Shown here in pieces: positions 10,602 to 20,242 of a stretch of 33,766 nucleotides of DNA (position 1 is its first letter; every line of letters starts with the position of its first letter). A program made the position numbers and the translations under genes. The notes under the pieces are model-generated. The model was not told the DNA's origin and ran no database searches. It worked only from the letters and a program-made list of their open reading frames with translations. Source of the stretch: an uncultured Porphyromonadaceae bacterium (GTDB taxonomy: Bacteria; Bacteroidota; Bacteroidia; Bacteroidales; Muribaculaceae); NCBI GenBank assembly GCA_947174305.1, contig CAMWIH010000009.1, forward strand, positions 1 to 33,766, written 5' to 3'.

Positions 10602-10633
10602 AGCCCGGGAGAGCGATTCTTCCGGGCTTTTTG
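10602..10633 (+). terminator. Intrinsic terminator
   Basis: AGCCCGGGA...TCCGGGCT followed by a T-run. Confidence 0.75.
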
Positions 10634-10715
10634 TATCATTATTTCATTTTTAACATTTCGGCTTTAAACAATTGCGGGGTGGGTGCGGTTGTGTTAATAT
10701 ATAACATTTGATACT

Positions 10716-11408
10716 ATGAACGCATCCTTCCTTAAATCAGCCGTTTTATCTGTCGCTCTCCTCGGCGGAGCAACTTTTATGAATGCCTCCGTCAACACGT
10801 CCCTTTCCGAAATGACGGCGGCTGAAATCATTTCCATTTTGCCCGAAACTACTGTCGCCTCGGCTCAGACCCTAAACCGTGATTCAAATAGTGAAGCAAT
10901 GCAGGTTTCAGGTCGCGACCTCATCACGAAGGCTTACGGCATGATTCCGGCCGTGAACAGCCGCCAGTCCACAATCGAGCTTTCTGAGGAGATGATGAAC
11001 GTTACTCCCACGGCTGAGGATAACAATCTTTGGCTTGACAGCACCGATGGCTATGCAATCAATTATAATGGAATGACCCCAGATGTTTCAGCCCTGGTGC
11101 GTCTTGAAAACGACTCGATAAGTGATTACGGTTTCTTTTTCCTCTTCCCTTATTCGGAGGTTGATAAGAAATATGCCACAGCCGATCAGGTAGATTTCAG
11201 CAAGACTATGCTCCAGGAATTTGAAGATATGGGTCTTGACCTCGGTGCCAATCCTTATACATCGGACCTCTTTGAAGTTACAGGCGACTATACGGACAAT
11301 TTCGTGGCAATGCGACTTATTGATGATAAGGAGGGTGAACGCTACATACTTATGCTCAGCGTTGAGCCTAACGCCATGAGCGAGATTGACAATCTGGTTG
11401 TGGATTGA
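10716..11408 (+). CDS. Hypothetical exported protein
   Basis: ORF of 230 aa with N-terminal signal-like segment MNASFLKSAVLSVALLGGATFMNASV. Confidence 0.6.
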   Translation: MNASFLKSAVLSVALLGGATFMNASVNTSLSEMTAAEIISILPETTVASAQTLNRDSNSEAMQVSGRDLITKAYGMIPAVNSRQSTIELSEEMMNVTPTAEDNNLWLDSTDGYAINYNGMTPDVSALVRLENDSISDYGFFFLFPYSEVDKKYATADQVDFSKTMLQEFEDMGLDLGANPYTSDLFEVTGDYTDNFVAMRLIDDKEGERYILMLSVEPNAMSEIDNLVVD

Positions 11409-11540
11409 TAAGATGTTCAGGAGGATGCAAAATAAGTTAAAAATTATTAAAATATACAAAAGATGGTGAAATTTATTGATTGAAGTGGCATTTTGCTCAG
11501 AGAAAAAGGGTCAGGCAAGGTTAAAACCGATATTTTTTAT

Positions 11541-11548
11541 TATCTTTG
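11541..11548 (+). promoter_or_regulatory. -7 element (TATCTTTG) of the rimP-nusA-infB operon
   Basis: TATCTTTG matches TAnnTTTG about 110 nt upstream of rimP. Confidence 0.5.
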
Positions 11549-11558
11549 CAAAGAATTC

Positions 11559-11590
11559 CGGAGGGGACGCAAGTCTCCTCCGCGTTTTTT
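11559..11590 (+). promoter_or_regulatory. Terminator-like leader hairpin with GCAA tetraloop upstream of rimP
   Basis: CGGAGGGGAC-GCAA-GTCTCCTCCG: 10-bp stem with one G-U pair, followed by CG and T6, between the -7 element and the rimP start. Confidence 0.65.
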
Positions 11591-11653
11591 AGAATATCGG
11601 CCCGGTTGAGGGCCGGGAAAATCCCGGTTAGGGTAGTAAAAATAAAGAAAAAT

Positions 11654-12118
11654 ATGATTGACAAGTCAGCGATGAAATCCTTCATTGATAAGGAGCTTGA
11701 AGGCACAGGCTATTATCTGGTGGATTTGAGGATAAGCGATAACAACGAGATAACGGTTGAGGTTGATTCCGATGAAAATGTGGATATTGATTTCTGCATC
11801 GCCCTCACCCGCAAGATAGAGGAGGCTTTTTCGCGCGATGAAGAGGATTATGATCTTGAGGTCGGATCTTGTGGCCTTACTTCCCCTTTCAAGGTGCTTC
11901 GGCAATATGAGAAGCATATAGGGGATGAAGTGGAGGTTATTGAGAAGGGGGGCCGTAAACGCAAGGGAGTGCTTAAGAGTGCGGATCCGGAGCGTTTCGT
12001 TATCGAGGTGCAGGAGAAGGTGAAGCCGGAAGGCGCCAAGCGCCCGGTGATGCAGGCTTCTGAAATCGGGTATGGCTACGACGATGTGAAGCAAGTGACC
12101 TACGTGCTCGACTTCTGA
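11654..12118 (+). CDS. rimP: Ribosome maturation factor RimP
   Basis: MIDKSAMKSFIDKELEGTGYYLVDLRISDNNEITVEVDSDENVDIDFCIALTRKIE... immediately upstream of nusA. The ORF-track start at 11546 is an upstream extension. Confidence 0.9.
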   Translation: MIDKSAMKSFIDKELEGTGYYLVDLRISDNNEITVEVDSDENVDIDFCIALTRKIEEAFSRDEEDYDLEVGSCGLTSPFKVLRQYEKHIGDEVEVIEKGGRKRKGVLKSADPERFVIEVQEKVKPEGAKRPVMQASEIGYGYDDVKQVTYVLDF

Positions 12119-12170
12119 TTGACCCGGTTGAAAAAAGGAAATAAGAATTGAATAATATATTTACGAGATA

Positions 12171-13418
12171 ATGGCAAAGAAAGCAGCTACAGTGAATATG
12201 GTCGATCAATTTCAGGAGTTCAAGGAACTCAAGAATATTGACAAGACCACGATGATATCAGTGCTCGAAGAGAGTTTCCGCAATGTGCTGGCCAAGATGT
12301 TCGGTTCAGACGAGAACTTCGATGTGATTATGAATCCCGATAAGGGAGACTGCGAGATATACCAGAACCTGGAGGTTGTTCCCGACGGTGAGGTTGAGAA
12401 TAAGGATATGCAGATTGGCCTTACCGAGGCACGCGAAATCGACCCTGAATGTGAAATCGGCGAGGATGTGACACGCCGCATCTTCTTTGAGAAATTCGGA
12501 CGCCGTGCGATCCTCAACCTTCGCCAGACGCTACAGTCGAAGATTCTCGACCTGCAGAAGGATGCCATCTACTCCAAGTTCAAGGAACTCGAAGGTGAGA
12601 TTGTGGCTGCCGAAGTGCATCAGATATGGAAACGCGAAATGCTTCTCATTGATGAGGAGCAGAATGAACTCATAATGCCAAAGGATGAACAGATCCCGGG
12701 TGATTTCTTCCATAAGGGAGATATCGTGAAGGCGATCGTGAAGCGTGTTGATAACCCCAACAACAATCCTAAGGTTATCGTGAGCCGCACCGACGAGCGT
12801 TTCCTCCGTCGTCTGTTCGAGCAGGAGGTGCCGGAGATTCACGACGGGCTCATCACGATACGCGCCGTTGCCCGAATCCCGGGTGAGCGTGCCAAGATTG
12901 CCGTGGAAAGCTATGACGACCGCATCGACCCGGTTGGAGCCTGCGTCGGTATCAAGGGAAGCCGCATCCACGGTATCGTGCGCGAACTGCGCAATGAGAA
13001 CATCGATGTGATACCTTTCACATCAAATCCATCGCTTTACATTCAGCGTGCGCTCAGTCCCGCCAAGATTTCATCTATCCGCCTTAACGAGGAGGATAAG
13101 AAGGCGGAGGTGTTCCTGCATCCCGACGAGGTTTCCCTCGCGATTGGAAAGGGAGGTATGAACATACGTCTGGCCACCCAGCTCACCGGATATTCGATCG
13201 ATGTGTATCGCGATATAGAGGAGGGCGAGGAGGATATCTACCTCGACGAGTTTAGCGACGAAATCGACGGATGGGTGATCGAGGCTCTCAAGAATCTCGG
13301 ACTCGGCACAGCCAAGGCAGTGCTGAATGCTTCCAAGGAACTTCTTGATCAGGCCGACCTTGAAGACGATACGCTTGAGCATGTGCTTGAAGTGCTCCGC
13401 GCTGAGTTCGAAGACTGA
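12171..13418 (+). CDS. nusA: Transcription termination/antitermination factor NusA
   Basis: NusA-type S1/KH motifs (VDNPNNNPKVIVSRTDERFLRRLFEQEVPEIHDGLITIRAVARIPGERAKIAVESYDDRIDPVGACVGIKGSRI). Confidence 0.97.
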   Translation: MAKKAATVNMVDQFQEFKELKNIDKTTMISVLEESFRNVLAKMFGSDENFDVIMNPDKGDCEIYQNLEVVPDGEVENKDMQIGLTEAREIDPECEIGEDVTRRIFFEKFGRRAILNLRQTLQSKILDLQKDAIYSKFKELEGEIVAAEVHQIWKREMLLIDEEQNELIMPKDEQIPGDFFHKGDIVKAIVKRVDNPNNNPKVIVSRTDERFLRRLFEQEVPEIHDGLITIRAVARIPGERAKIAVESYDDRIDPVGACVGIKGSRIHGIVRELRNENIDVIPFTSNPSLYIQRALSPAKISSIRLNEEDKKAEVFLHPDEVSLAIGKGGMNIRLATQLTGYSIDVYRDIEEGEEDIYLDEFSDEIDGWVIEALKNLGLGTAKAVLNASKELLDQADLEDDTLEHVLEVLRAEFED

Positions 13419-13499
13419 TAGTCGTGGTCCGGAACAGCAACCGACGCCATACACCCGGGTGGCATTCGGATAATATAACAGGGATTGGATAGAGGAACG

Positions 13500-13523
13500 C
13501 CCCGGGGGCGTTCACCCCCGGGG
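13500..13523 (+). other. GC-rich perfect hairpin in nusA-infB intergenic region
   Basis: CCCCGGGGG-CGTTCA-CCCCCGGGG, 9-bp perfect stem with 6-nt loop, no T-tract. Confidence 0.7.
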
Positions 13524-13550
13524 AAATCCTTCAGCATCTAAAACCGTTTT

Positions 13551-16500
13551 ATGCGAACAAAAATAAGCAAGATAGTAAAAGACCTTAACGTGGGGCTGAG
13601 CACGGCAGTGGAGTTCCTGCGAAAACATAATATCGAGGTGGAGGAGAATAATCCCAACGCCCGAATAGATTCTGATGCAGTGGAACTGCTCACCAAGGAG
13701 TTCAGCACAGACAAGGATGTGAAGAAACGCAGCCTTGATTTCATAAACACGAAGAAGGAGAAGAAGAACGACCGCGTGCAGTCGAAGGAGGTCAAGACCG
13801 AGCTCCCGCAGCCCAAGGTGTTGGGAAAGATCGACCTCGAGAACGTGGGCAAGCCTAAGCCGGAACCTCGCAAAGAGGAGAAGAGAGAGGATAGGAGGGA
13901 GATGAAGAAAGAGGATAAGCCGGCACAGGCTCCCGTGGCTCCCGCTCCTGAAAAAGCGGTGACAGCTCCGAAACCGGAGGCAAAGGATGCGGCTGAGCCA
14001 AAACCGGCTCCCGTGAACTCTCTCAAGCCTGAGGTGAAAGCTGACCCCACACCGCAGCCCAAGGTCGCCGCTCCTCAGCCCAAGGCTGAATCCAAACCTG
14101 AACATAAGGCTGAACAGAAGCCAAATGAACCGAAGAAGCATGAGGCTAAACCGGTTCAGCAGGAGAAGGCGCCTGTTCAAGAGTCTCAGCCAAAGAAAGA
14201 GTCAACTACAAAAGATAAATCAGTGAACAAAAACCATCATCCTGAGAAGAGCGAAGCCCCCAAGACGGCTTCCGCTGAATCTCAGGCTCCGGCGCAAGAG
14301 CCGGAAAGCAAGGTGTTCCGTCTCTCCACTCCCCCGCAGGGACCGGAACTGAAAGTGGTCGGTAAAATCGACCTTTCCTCACTTAACCAGGCTACACGCC
14401 CGCGAAAGAAAAGCAAGGCTGAACGCGCACGTGCCGCAGGCCAGGGAAATGAAGCCGACCGAAAGAAACGTAAGCGTATAGGCAAAGAGAAGGTGGATAT
14501 AGAAAAGGCCGCCTCTCAGCCAGGGTTCGGCTCAGATAACCGTAAGAAGGAACGTGGCGGAAATAACGGTAACAACAATGGTGGAGGCGGAGGAAACCGC
14601 AACAATGGCGGTGGCCGCAATGAAAATCGTGGCGGAGGCAACGCAGGCGGCGGACGCAACCGCGGACGCAACCGTGACGATCGCCGTTCCAACAAGCCGG
14701 AGGTGAATGCAGAAGATGTGCAGAAACAGGTGAAAGAGACTCTTGCACGTCTCACCAACAAGACCACCAAGAAGAGCGTGAAGTGGCGTAAGGAGAAACG
14801 CGAGGAGATGCACAACCGCGAGATTGAGAACCAGCAGCGTGAAGCCGCTGAAAGCCGCGTAATCAAGATCACGGAGTTTGTGACTGCCAATGACCTTGCA
14901 AACATGATGGATGTGCCCATCAACAATGTGATTGCAACATGCATGAACCTTGGCGTCATGGTTTCAATCAACCAGCGTCTTGACGCAGAGACCATCAATA
15001 TCGTGGCTGAAGAATTCGGATTCTCCACTGAATTTGTGAGTGCTGACGTTACTGAAGCGATCGAGACTGTCGAGGATAACGAAGAGGATCTTGTGGAGCG
15101 TCCCCCTATTGTGACCGTGATGGGTCACGTTGACCACGGTAAGACTTCGCTTCTCGACTATATCCGCAAATCGAATGTGATTGCCGGCGAGGCCGGAGGT
15201 ATCACACAGCATATCGGCGCCTACAATGTCAAGCTTGCCGACGGACGACACATCACATTCCTTGACACTCCGGGTCACGAGGCGTTCACTGCAATGCGTG
15301 CCCGCGGTGCGAAGGTGACCGACCTTGCAATCATCATTGTGGCTGCCGACGATGACGTGATGCCTCAGACAATCGAGGCCATCAACCATGCATCGGCCGC
15401 AGGTGTGCCGATGGTGTTCGCCATAAACAAGATTGATAAGCCGGCCGCCAACCCCGACAAAATCAAGGAGGAGCTGGCCAACATGAACTATCTCGTAGAG
15501 GAATGGGGCGGTAAATATCAGAGCCAGGATATCTCAGCCAAGAAGGGTCTCGGTGTGGAGGAACTTATGGATAAGGTTCTTCTTGAAGCTGAGCTTCTCG
15601 AGTTGAAGGCTAACCCGAACCGTAACGCGATCGGATCGGTGATTGAGTCGTCGCTCGACAAGGGACGCGGATATGTAGCCACTGTGCTTGTGCAGAACGG
15701 TACGCTCCATGTGGGCGACGTGATACTTGCCGGAACTCATTACGGAAAGGTAAAGGCAATGTTCAATGAGCGTAACCAGCGTGTGACAGAGGCCGGTCCG
15801 GCCACTCCGGTGCTTATCCTCGGTTTGAACGGAGCTCCGACTGCGGGCGACACATTCAATGTGCTCGACACCGAACAGGAGGCGCGTGAGATTGCAAGCA
15901 AGCGCGAGCAACTCCAGCGTGAGCTCGGACTCCGCACCAAGAAACGCGTAGGACTCGAAGAACTTGGCCGTCGCCGTGCGCTCAACGACTTCCACGAGCT
16001 TAACCTTGTGGTCAAAGGAGACGTTGACGGTTCCATCGAGGCTCTTTCCGACTCCTTGCTCAAGCTCTCCACTCCGGAGGTGCAGGTCAATGTGCTTCAC
16101 AAGGGTGTGGGTGCAATCTCGGAATCGGATGTTACGTTGGCCGCCGCTTCGGATGCCATCATCATCGGTTTCCAGGTGCGTCCTTCGGCCGCCGCAAAAC
16201 GCGAAGCTGAGAAGGAGGGTGTTGAAATCCGTCTATATTCTGTGATCTATAAAGCCATCGAGGAGGTGAAAGACGCTATGGAAGGCCTACTTTCTCCCGA
16301 AATCAAGGAGGAGATTACAGGTACGGCCGAAGTGCTTCAGACTTATCATATCTCGAAGGTGGGCACGATTGCCGGCGCCATCGTGCGCGACGGCAAGATC
16401 AAGCGCGGCTCGAAAGTGCGCCTGATCCGCGACGGTATCGTGATTTATACCGGCGACCTTGGTTCTCTAAAGCGATTTAAGGATGACGTGAAGGAAGTGG

Positions 16501-16604
16501 TTTCAGGCTATGATTGTGGTCTTTCAATCCAGGGATACAACGACATTCGCGAGGGCGACCTCATCGAAGGTTTTGAAGAAGTGGAAGTTAAGAAGACTCT
16601 CTGA
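13551..16604 (+). CDS. infB: Translation initiation factor IF-2
   Basis: GTPase motifs [30 protein letters not shown]-2 N-domain; long basic/Pro/Ala and Gly-Asn-Arg linker. Confidence 0.98.
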   Translation: MRTKISKIVKDLNVGLSTAVEFLRKHNIEVEENNPNARIDSDAVELLTKEFSTDKDVKKRSLDFINTKKEKKNDRVQSKEVKTELPQPKVLGKIDLENVGKPKPEPRKEEKREDRREMKKEDKPAQAPVAPAPEKAVTAPKPEAKDAAEPKPAPVNSLKPEVKADPTPQPKVAAPQPKAESKPEHKAEQKPNEPKKHEAKPVQQEKAPVQESQPKKESTTKDKSVNKNHHPEKSEAPKTASAESQAPAQEPESKVFRLSTPPQGPELKVVGKIDLSSLNQATRPRKKSKAERARAAGQGNEADRKKRKRIGKEKVDIEKAASQPGFGSDNRKKERGGNNGNNNGGGGGNRNNGGGRNENRGGGNAGGGRNRGRNRDDRRSNKPEVNAEDVQKQVKETLARLTNKTTKKSVKWRKEKREEMHNREIENQQREAAESRVIKITEFVTANDLANMMDVPINNVIATCMNLGVMVSINQRLDAETINIVAEEFGFSTEFVSADVTEAIETVEDNEEDLVERPPIVTVMGHVDHGKTSLLDYIRKSNVIAGEAGGITQHIGAYNVKLADGRHITFLDTPGHEAFTAMRARGAKVTDLAIIIVAADDDVMPQTIEAINHASAAGVPMVFAINKIDKPAANPDKIKEELANMNYLVEEWGGKYQSQDISAKKGLGVEELMDKVLLEAELLELKANPNRNAIGSVIESSLDKGRGYVATVLVQNGTLHVGDVILAGTHYGKVKAMFNERNQRVTEAGPATPVLILGLNGAPTAGDTFNVLDTEQEAREIASKREQLQRELGLRTKKRVGLEELGRRRALNDFHELNLVVKGDVDGSIEALSDSLLKLSTPEVQVNVLHKGVGAISESDVTLAAASDAIIIGFQVRPSAAAKREAEKEGVEIRLYSVIYKAIEEVKDAMEGLLSPEIKEEITGTAEVLQTYHISKVGTIAGAIVRDGKIKRGSKVRLIRDGIVIYTGDLGSLKRFKDDVKEVVSGYDCGLSIQGYNDIREGDLIEGFEEVEVKKTL

Positions 16605-16615
16605 TATTGCATGAA

Positions 16616-17026
16616 ATGAAATATTATATAAATATCGGCACCAATCTGGGCAACCGAAGGCTTAACCTGAGCCGTGCGGTGGCTGCCGTGGAGAGGCGTT
16701 TCGGATATTTTGAAATCTCAAAAGTGGTGGAGTCGGAACCTTGGGGTTTCGATTCCACCAATGCTTTTCTTAATGTTGCGATGATGTTCGAGAGCGATGA
16801 GGAACCGCTTGATGTGCTTCATGAACTTCAGAAGATTGAGAAAGAGATTTCACCGGAAGCGCATAGAAATCCTGACGGAACCTATCGGGACCGTCTCATC
16901 GACATAGACATAATGGCTATTGAGAATGTGGAGGTGGATTTGCCGGAATTGAAGGTGCCCCATCCTCATCTATTCGACCGGCCGTTCTTTATCAATCCTC
17001 TTAAAGAGTTGCTGGGGAAGATTTGA
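16616..17026 (+). CDS. folK: HPPK, 2-amino-4-hydroxy-6-hydroxymethyldihydropteridine pyrophosphokinase
   Basis: INIGTNLGNRRLNL, ESEPWGF, NPDGTYRDRLIDIDIM, PHPHLFDRPFFINPL. The ATG at 16616 is a better start than the TTG at 16607. Confidence 0.92.
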   Translation: MKYYINIGTNLGNRRLNLSRAVAAVERRFGYFEISKVVESEPWGFDSTNAFLNVAMMFESDEEPLDVLHELQKIEKEISPEAHRNPDGTYRDRLIDIDIMAIENVEVDLPELKVPHPHLFDRPFFINPLKELLGKI

Positions 17027-18829
17027 TCAGTTTATCTCCGCTTCTATATTCTTGAGAAATTCGCCGAGTGCGGGATTCTGTGCGATGGCTTTTGCTATAA
17101 ATTCTTTAGGAGGGAGCATCTTCACCACCTCAATTGAGGTGTCGAGTTCAGGTTTCAGGGCAATGAAATCATTTTTCAGGTTGTCGCGCAGGAAGGTTAC
17201 CAGTCTGGTGGATGATTCAAAGGCTTGCCGCTGTGCCGGATGCTCAACAAGTATTTGAAATTCATTTTGCCCCACCATAGATATTTTTGATTTCCTCATA
17301 GCTGAGGTGAGTATGTATTGATCCGGGTTATCCTGGATGAACTTGTTCCAGACCTGCATGAATTTGTCAATATCAACCGGGCTGTTCCTTGGTTCGAGAG
17401 ATGCTGACTCGGTGTGCGCAGTGTCGGATAGCCGGAAAGTGCGAGGCTTCCCCATAGGTTGCCTCGCCTCAGGCGCATGACCGGCTCGTGGAGGTTGATG
17501 GGAGGAAGCAGGCAAAGATGAAGAATGAGCGGGAGCGGAGATTATAGCCGGTTGAGCGGTTGGTTCAGTTTGATGGGAGGAAACTGGGGGCGCAGGATCC
17601 GGAGCCGGAGAGGGGGCTTGCGACGTATATTGAGACTGACTGTCGTTGCTCACAGAAACCGGGGGAGTGGCCGGGTCATGAAGGGGTGGGTTCTTGTAAG
17701 TTCCCGTAAAAGGGGGATCGGCGGGAGCCAGAAGCTGACAGAGACGTATGAGCGTCACTTCAACAAGCAGTTGCTTGTTGGAGGCAGTGCGGTAATTGAA
17801 ATCGCAGTCATTAAGAATCTTCATAGCCGCGTAATACCATTGCAATGGCAGGGAAGTGGCCTGCTGTCGGAAACGCTGGGCTGTGTCGGCCGGCATCTCG
17901 AGCAGGGGAAGGGTGCGGGCATCGGCGGCAACCATCAGGTCGCGGACATGGCTTGCCAATCCTCCGATGAAGAAGAGCGAATCAAAACCCTTGTCGCGAA
18001 TCTCCTTATAAATCAGCAGGGAATCGGGAACGTCAGACTTTGCAAAAGCATCGACCAGCCGGAAATAATATTCATAATCCAGCACATTCAATGTGTCAAT
18101 CGTGGCCTCGTATGTAACGTTTCCCTGACAGGATGCGGCCACCTGATCAAAGATGGAGAGCGCATCGCGCATGGCGCCATCCGCTTTACGCGCAATAACG
18201 CTCAGTGCACGGCGTTCGGCATTAATTCCCTCATTCTTTGCCACATATTCTAGATGATCAACAGTGTCGTCGATAGTGATGCGCTTGAAATCATAAATCT
18301 GACACCGAGACAGGATTGTGGGAATCACCTTATGTTTCTCGGTGGTGGCGAGGATGAAAATAACGTATGAAGGCGGTTCCTCAAGAGTCTTCAGGAAAGC
18401 ATTGAAGGCCGCGGCTGTAAGCATGTGTACCTCATCGATGATGAAAACACGATATTTCCCCACTTGCGGAGGGATGCTGACCTGTTCGGTTATTGCGCGG
18501 ATGTCATCCACACCATTGTTTGAGGCGGCATCGAGTTCGATAAGGTTATATGAATTGCCCTGGTCGATGGCACGGCACGACTCGCATTCACCGCAGGCCT
18601 CACCGTCGGCTGTCGGATTAAGGCAGTTAATGGTTTTGGCAAAAATACGGGCACATGAAGTTTTTCCCACACCCCGGGGTCCGCAGAAAAGATAGGCCTG
18701 GGCAAGGCGTCCCGAAGAGATGGCATTCTTGAGAGTCGAGGTGAGGTTCTTCTGGCCTACCACAGTGTGGAATGTTGACGGACGGTATTTCCGTGCGCTT
18801 ACGATATATCGTTGATTGTTTTCAGGCAT
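17027..18829 (-). CDS. dnaX: DNA polymerase III subunit gamma/tau
   Basis: KYRPSTFHTVVGQKNLTSTLKNAISSGRLAQAYLFCGPRGVGKTSCARIFAKTINC, zinc-module cysteines, DEVHML; Pro/Ser/Ala-rich linker to the C-terminal domain. Confidence 0.97.
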   Translation of the reverse strand: MPENNQRYIVSARKYRPSTFHTVVGQKNLTSTLKNAISSGRLAQAYLFCGPRGVGKTSCARIFAKTINCLNPTADGEACGECESCRAIDQGNSYNLIELDAASNNGVDDIRAITEQVSIPPQVGKYRVFIIDEVHMLTAAAFNAFLKTLEEPPSYVIFILATTEKHKVIPTILSRCQIYDFKRITIDDTVDHLEYVAKNEGINAERRALSVIARKADGAMRDALSIFDQVAASCQGNVTYEATIDTLNVLDYEYYFRLVDAFAKSDVPDSLLIYKEIRDKGFDSLFFIGGLASHVRDLMVAADARTLPLLEMPADTAQRFRQQATSLPLQWYYAAMKILNDCDFNYRTASNKQLLVEVTLIRLCQLLAPADPPFTGTYKNPPLHDPATPPVSVSNDSQSQYTSQAPSPAPDPAPPVSSHQTEPTAQPAIISAPAHSSSLPASSHQPPRAGHAPEARQPMGKPRTFRLSDTAHTESASLEPRNSPVDIDKFMQVWNKFIQDNPDQYILTSAMRKSKISMVGQNEFQILVEHPAQRQAFESSTRLVTFLRDNLKNDFIALKPELDTSIEVVKMLPPKEFIAKAIAQNPALGEFLKNIEAEIN

Positions 18830-19090
18830 TACAGTGATGAAGTTGCTGCGAATAATTTGGTAAAAAGATTCCTCTTCTACTTCTTATAGCGGGAGTGAAA
18901 GAGAAATAATTACAAATCTAATAAAAAAATCTGATATGGTTGATATGATGGATGCAACAATATCGGGTGTGAGACGTTACAAATTTAAGAATATAACCAA
19001 AATTTACGGCCTGTATTGTGTAAATGAGGCTAAGTGAAAATTAATCATTACCGGGAGAGGTGCCCGGGTTGCTTATTAAAACAGGAAATT

Positions 19091-19648
19091 ATGAAGAGCT
19101 CTTTATACACACGCACCGGAGATGACGGCACCACATCGCTCGTAGGTGGCGCGCGTGCCAAGAAGAACAGTCCGCGTCTGGAAGCATACGGAACAATTGA
19201 CGAATTATCATCTTACCTCGGAGCAATTGCATCCGACATACGCGCTGACAATGAGTTGCAGGGACAGGTGAAGGAGATTCAGAATGAATTGTTCAATATC
19301 GGTGCTTACCTTGCCACGCAGCCGGCTATGGGAGAGCGTCCGGCCTGCAAGAGCCTTACTGAGGAGAAAATGAACCAGCTGGAGGGTTGGATTGATGCCC
19401 TTGATGAGCAGACTCCCAAGATCAATGCCTTTGTATTGCCCGGAGGAAGCGAGTTGGCATCGAAGGCTCACCTTGCAAGGGTGGTATGCCGCAGGGCAGA
19501 ACGACGCATCATCGACCTCTCGGATGTGGAGTATGTGGATCCTCAGGTCACTGCCTATATAAACCGCCTTTCCGATTATCTCTTCATCGCCGCACGTTAC
19601 ATCAATTTCATGCGTGGCGTGAACGAGGTGGTATGGCATCAAGGTTGA
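19091..19648 (+). CDS. PduO-type cob(I)yrinic acid a,c-diamide (ATP:cobalamin) adenosyltransferase
   Basis: LYTRTGDDGTTSLVGGARAKKNSPRLEAYGTIDELSSYLG...FNIGAYLAT...CRRAERRI...YINRLSDYLFIAARYIN. Confidence 0.92.
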   Translation: MKSSLYTRTGDDGTTSLVGGARAKKNSPRLEAYGTIDELSSYLGAIASDIRADNELQGQVKEIQNELFNIGAYLATQPAMGERPACKSLTEEKMNQLEGWIDALDEQTPKINAFVLPGGSELASKAHLARVVCRRAERRIIDLSDVEYVDPQVTAYINRLSDYLFIAARYINFMRGVNEVVWHQG

Positions 19649-19771
19649 AGGTGTATATTAAGGATTAGTTGATATGTTGCCAAGCTTGATAGTGGCAATT
19701 TCAATAAGAAAAAAGATTAGTAACAGCCAACTTGGCTGAAAATTATAGAAAACAAATAAAAACAGAAAGAT

Positions 19772-19993
19772 ATGTATTGGACACTTGAACTTGCGTCAAA
19801 GCTTGAAGACGCACCCTGGCCCGCTACAAAAGAGGAGTTGATTGATTTCGCCATGCGTAGCGGTGCCCCGATGGAAGTGATTGAGAATCTCCACGAGATA
19901 GAGGATGAAGGCGAGATCTACGAGAGCATCGAAGACATCTGGCCCGACTATCCCTCCAAAGACGACTTCTTCTTCAACGAGGAGGAGTATTAA
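19772..19993 (+). CDS. Small acidic DUF2795-like protein
   Basis: 73 aa MYWTLELASKLEDAPWPATKEELIDFAMRSGAPMEVIENLHEI...EDIWPDYPSKDDFFFNEEEY. Confidence 0.8.
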   Translation: MYWTLELASKLEDAPWPATKEELIDFAMRSGAPMEVIENLHEIEDEGEIYESIEDIWPDYPSKDDFFFNEEEY

Positions 19994-20022
19994 GTCTTAA
20001 TAATTGAATTAAATTACTAATA

Positions 20023-20069
20023 ACCAGCCATATAAACAATAATTATTTGTTTGTATGGCTGGTGTTTTA
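20023..20069 (+). terminator. Long-stem intrinsic terminator
   Basis: ACCAGCCATATAAACAA / TTGTTTGTATGGCTGGT 17-bp stem (one T-G wobble), 7-nt loop, then GTTTTA. Confidence 0.75.
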
Positions 20070-20230
20070 TGGTCTGAAATGGCGAAATTTGTTTGTATTT
20101 AGATGTTATTTTTCAACCATTGTTTGTATATAAGTATTGTTTTATGTGGATTGACCGGAATATAGTGAAATCTCATTCAAAATTAACAAAAATAAATAAT
20201 GTGGTTTAATGTTTTGGCAGATACATTGAT

Positions 20231-20242
20231 TAATTTTGCACC
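20231..20242 (+). promoter_or_regulatory. -7 element (TAATTTTG) 4 nt before the ATG; likely leaderless start
   Basis: TAATTTTG at 20231-20238, CACC, ATG at 20243. Confidence 0.45.

Noticed and set aside
17027-18829. Programmed frameshift in dnaX
   Set aside because: I saw no A/T homopolymer slippery heptamer of the E. coli type on the coding strand; a single full-length tau-like product is sufficient.
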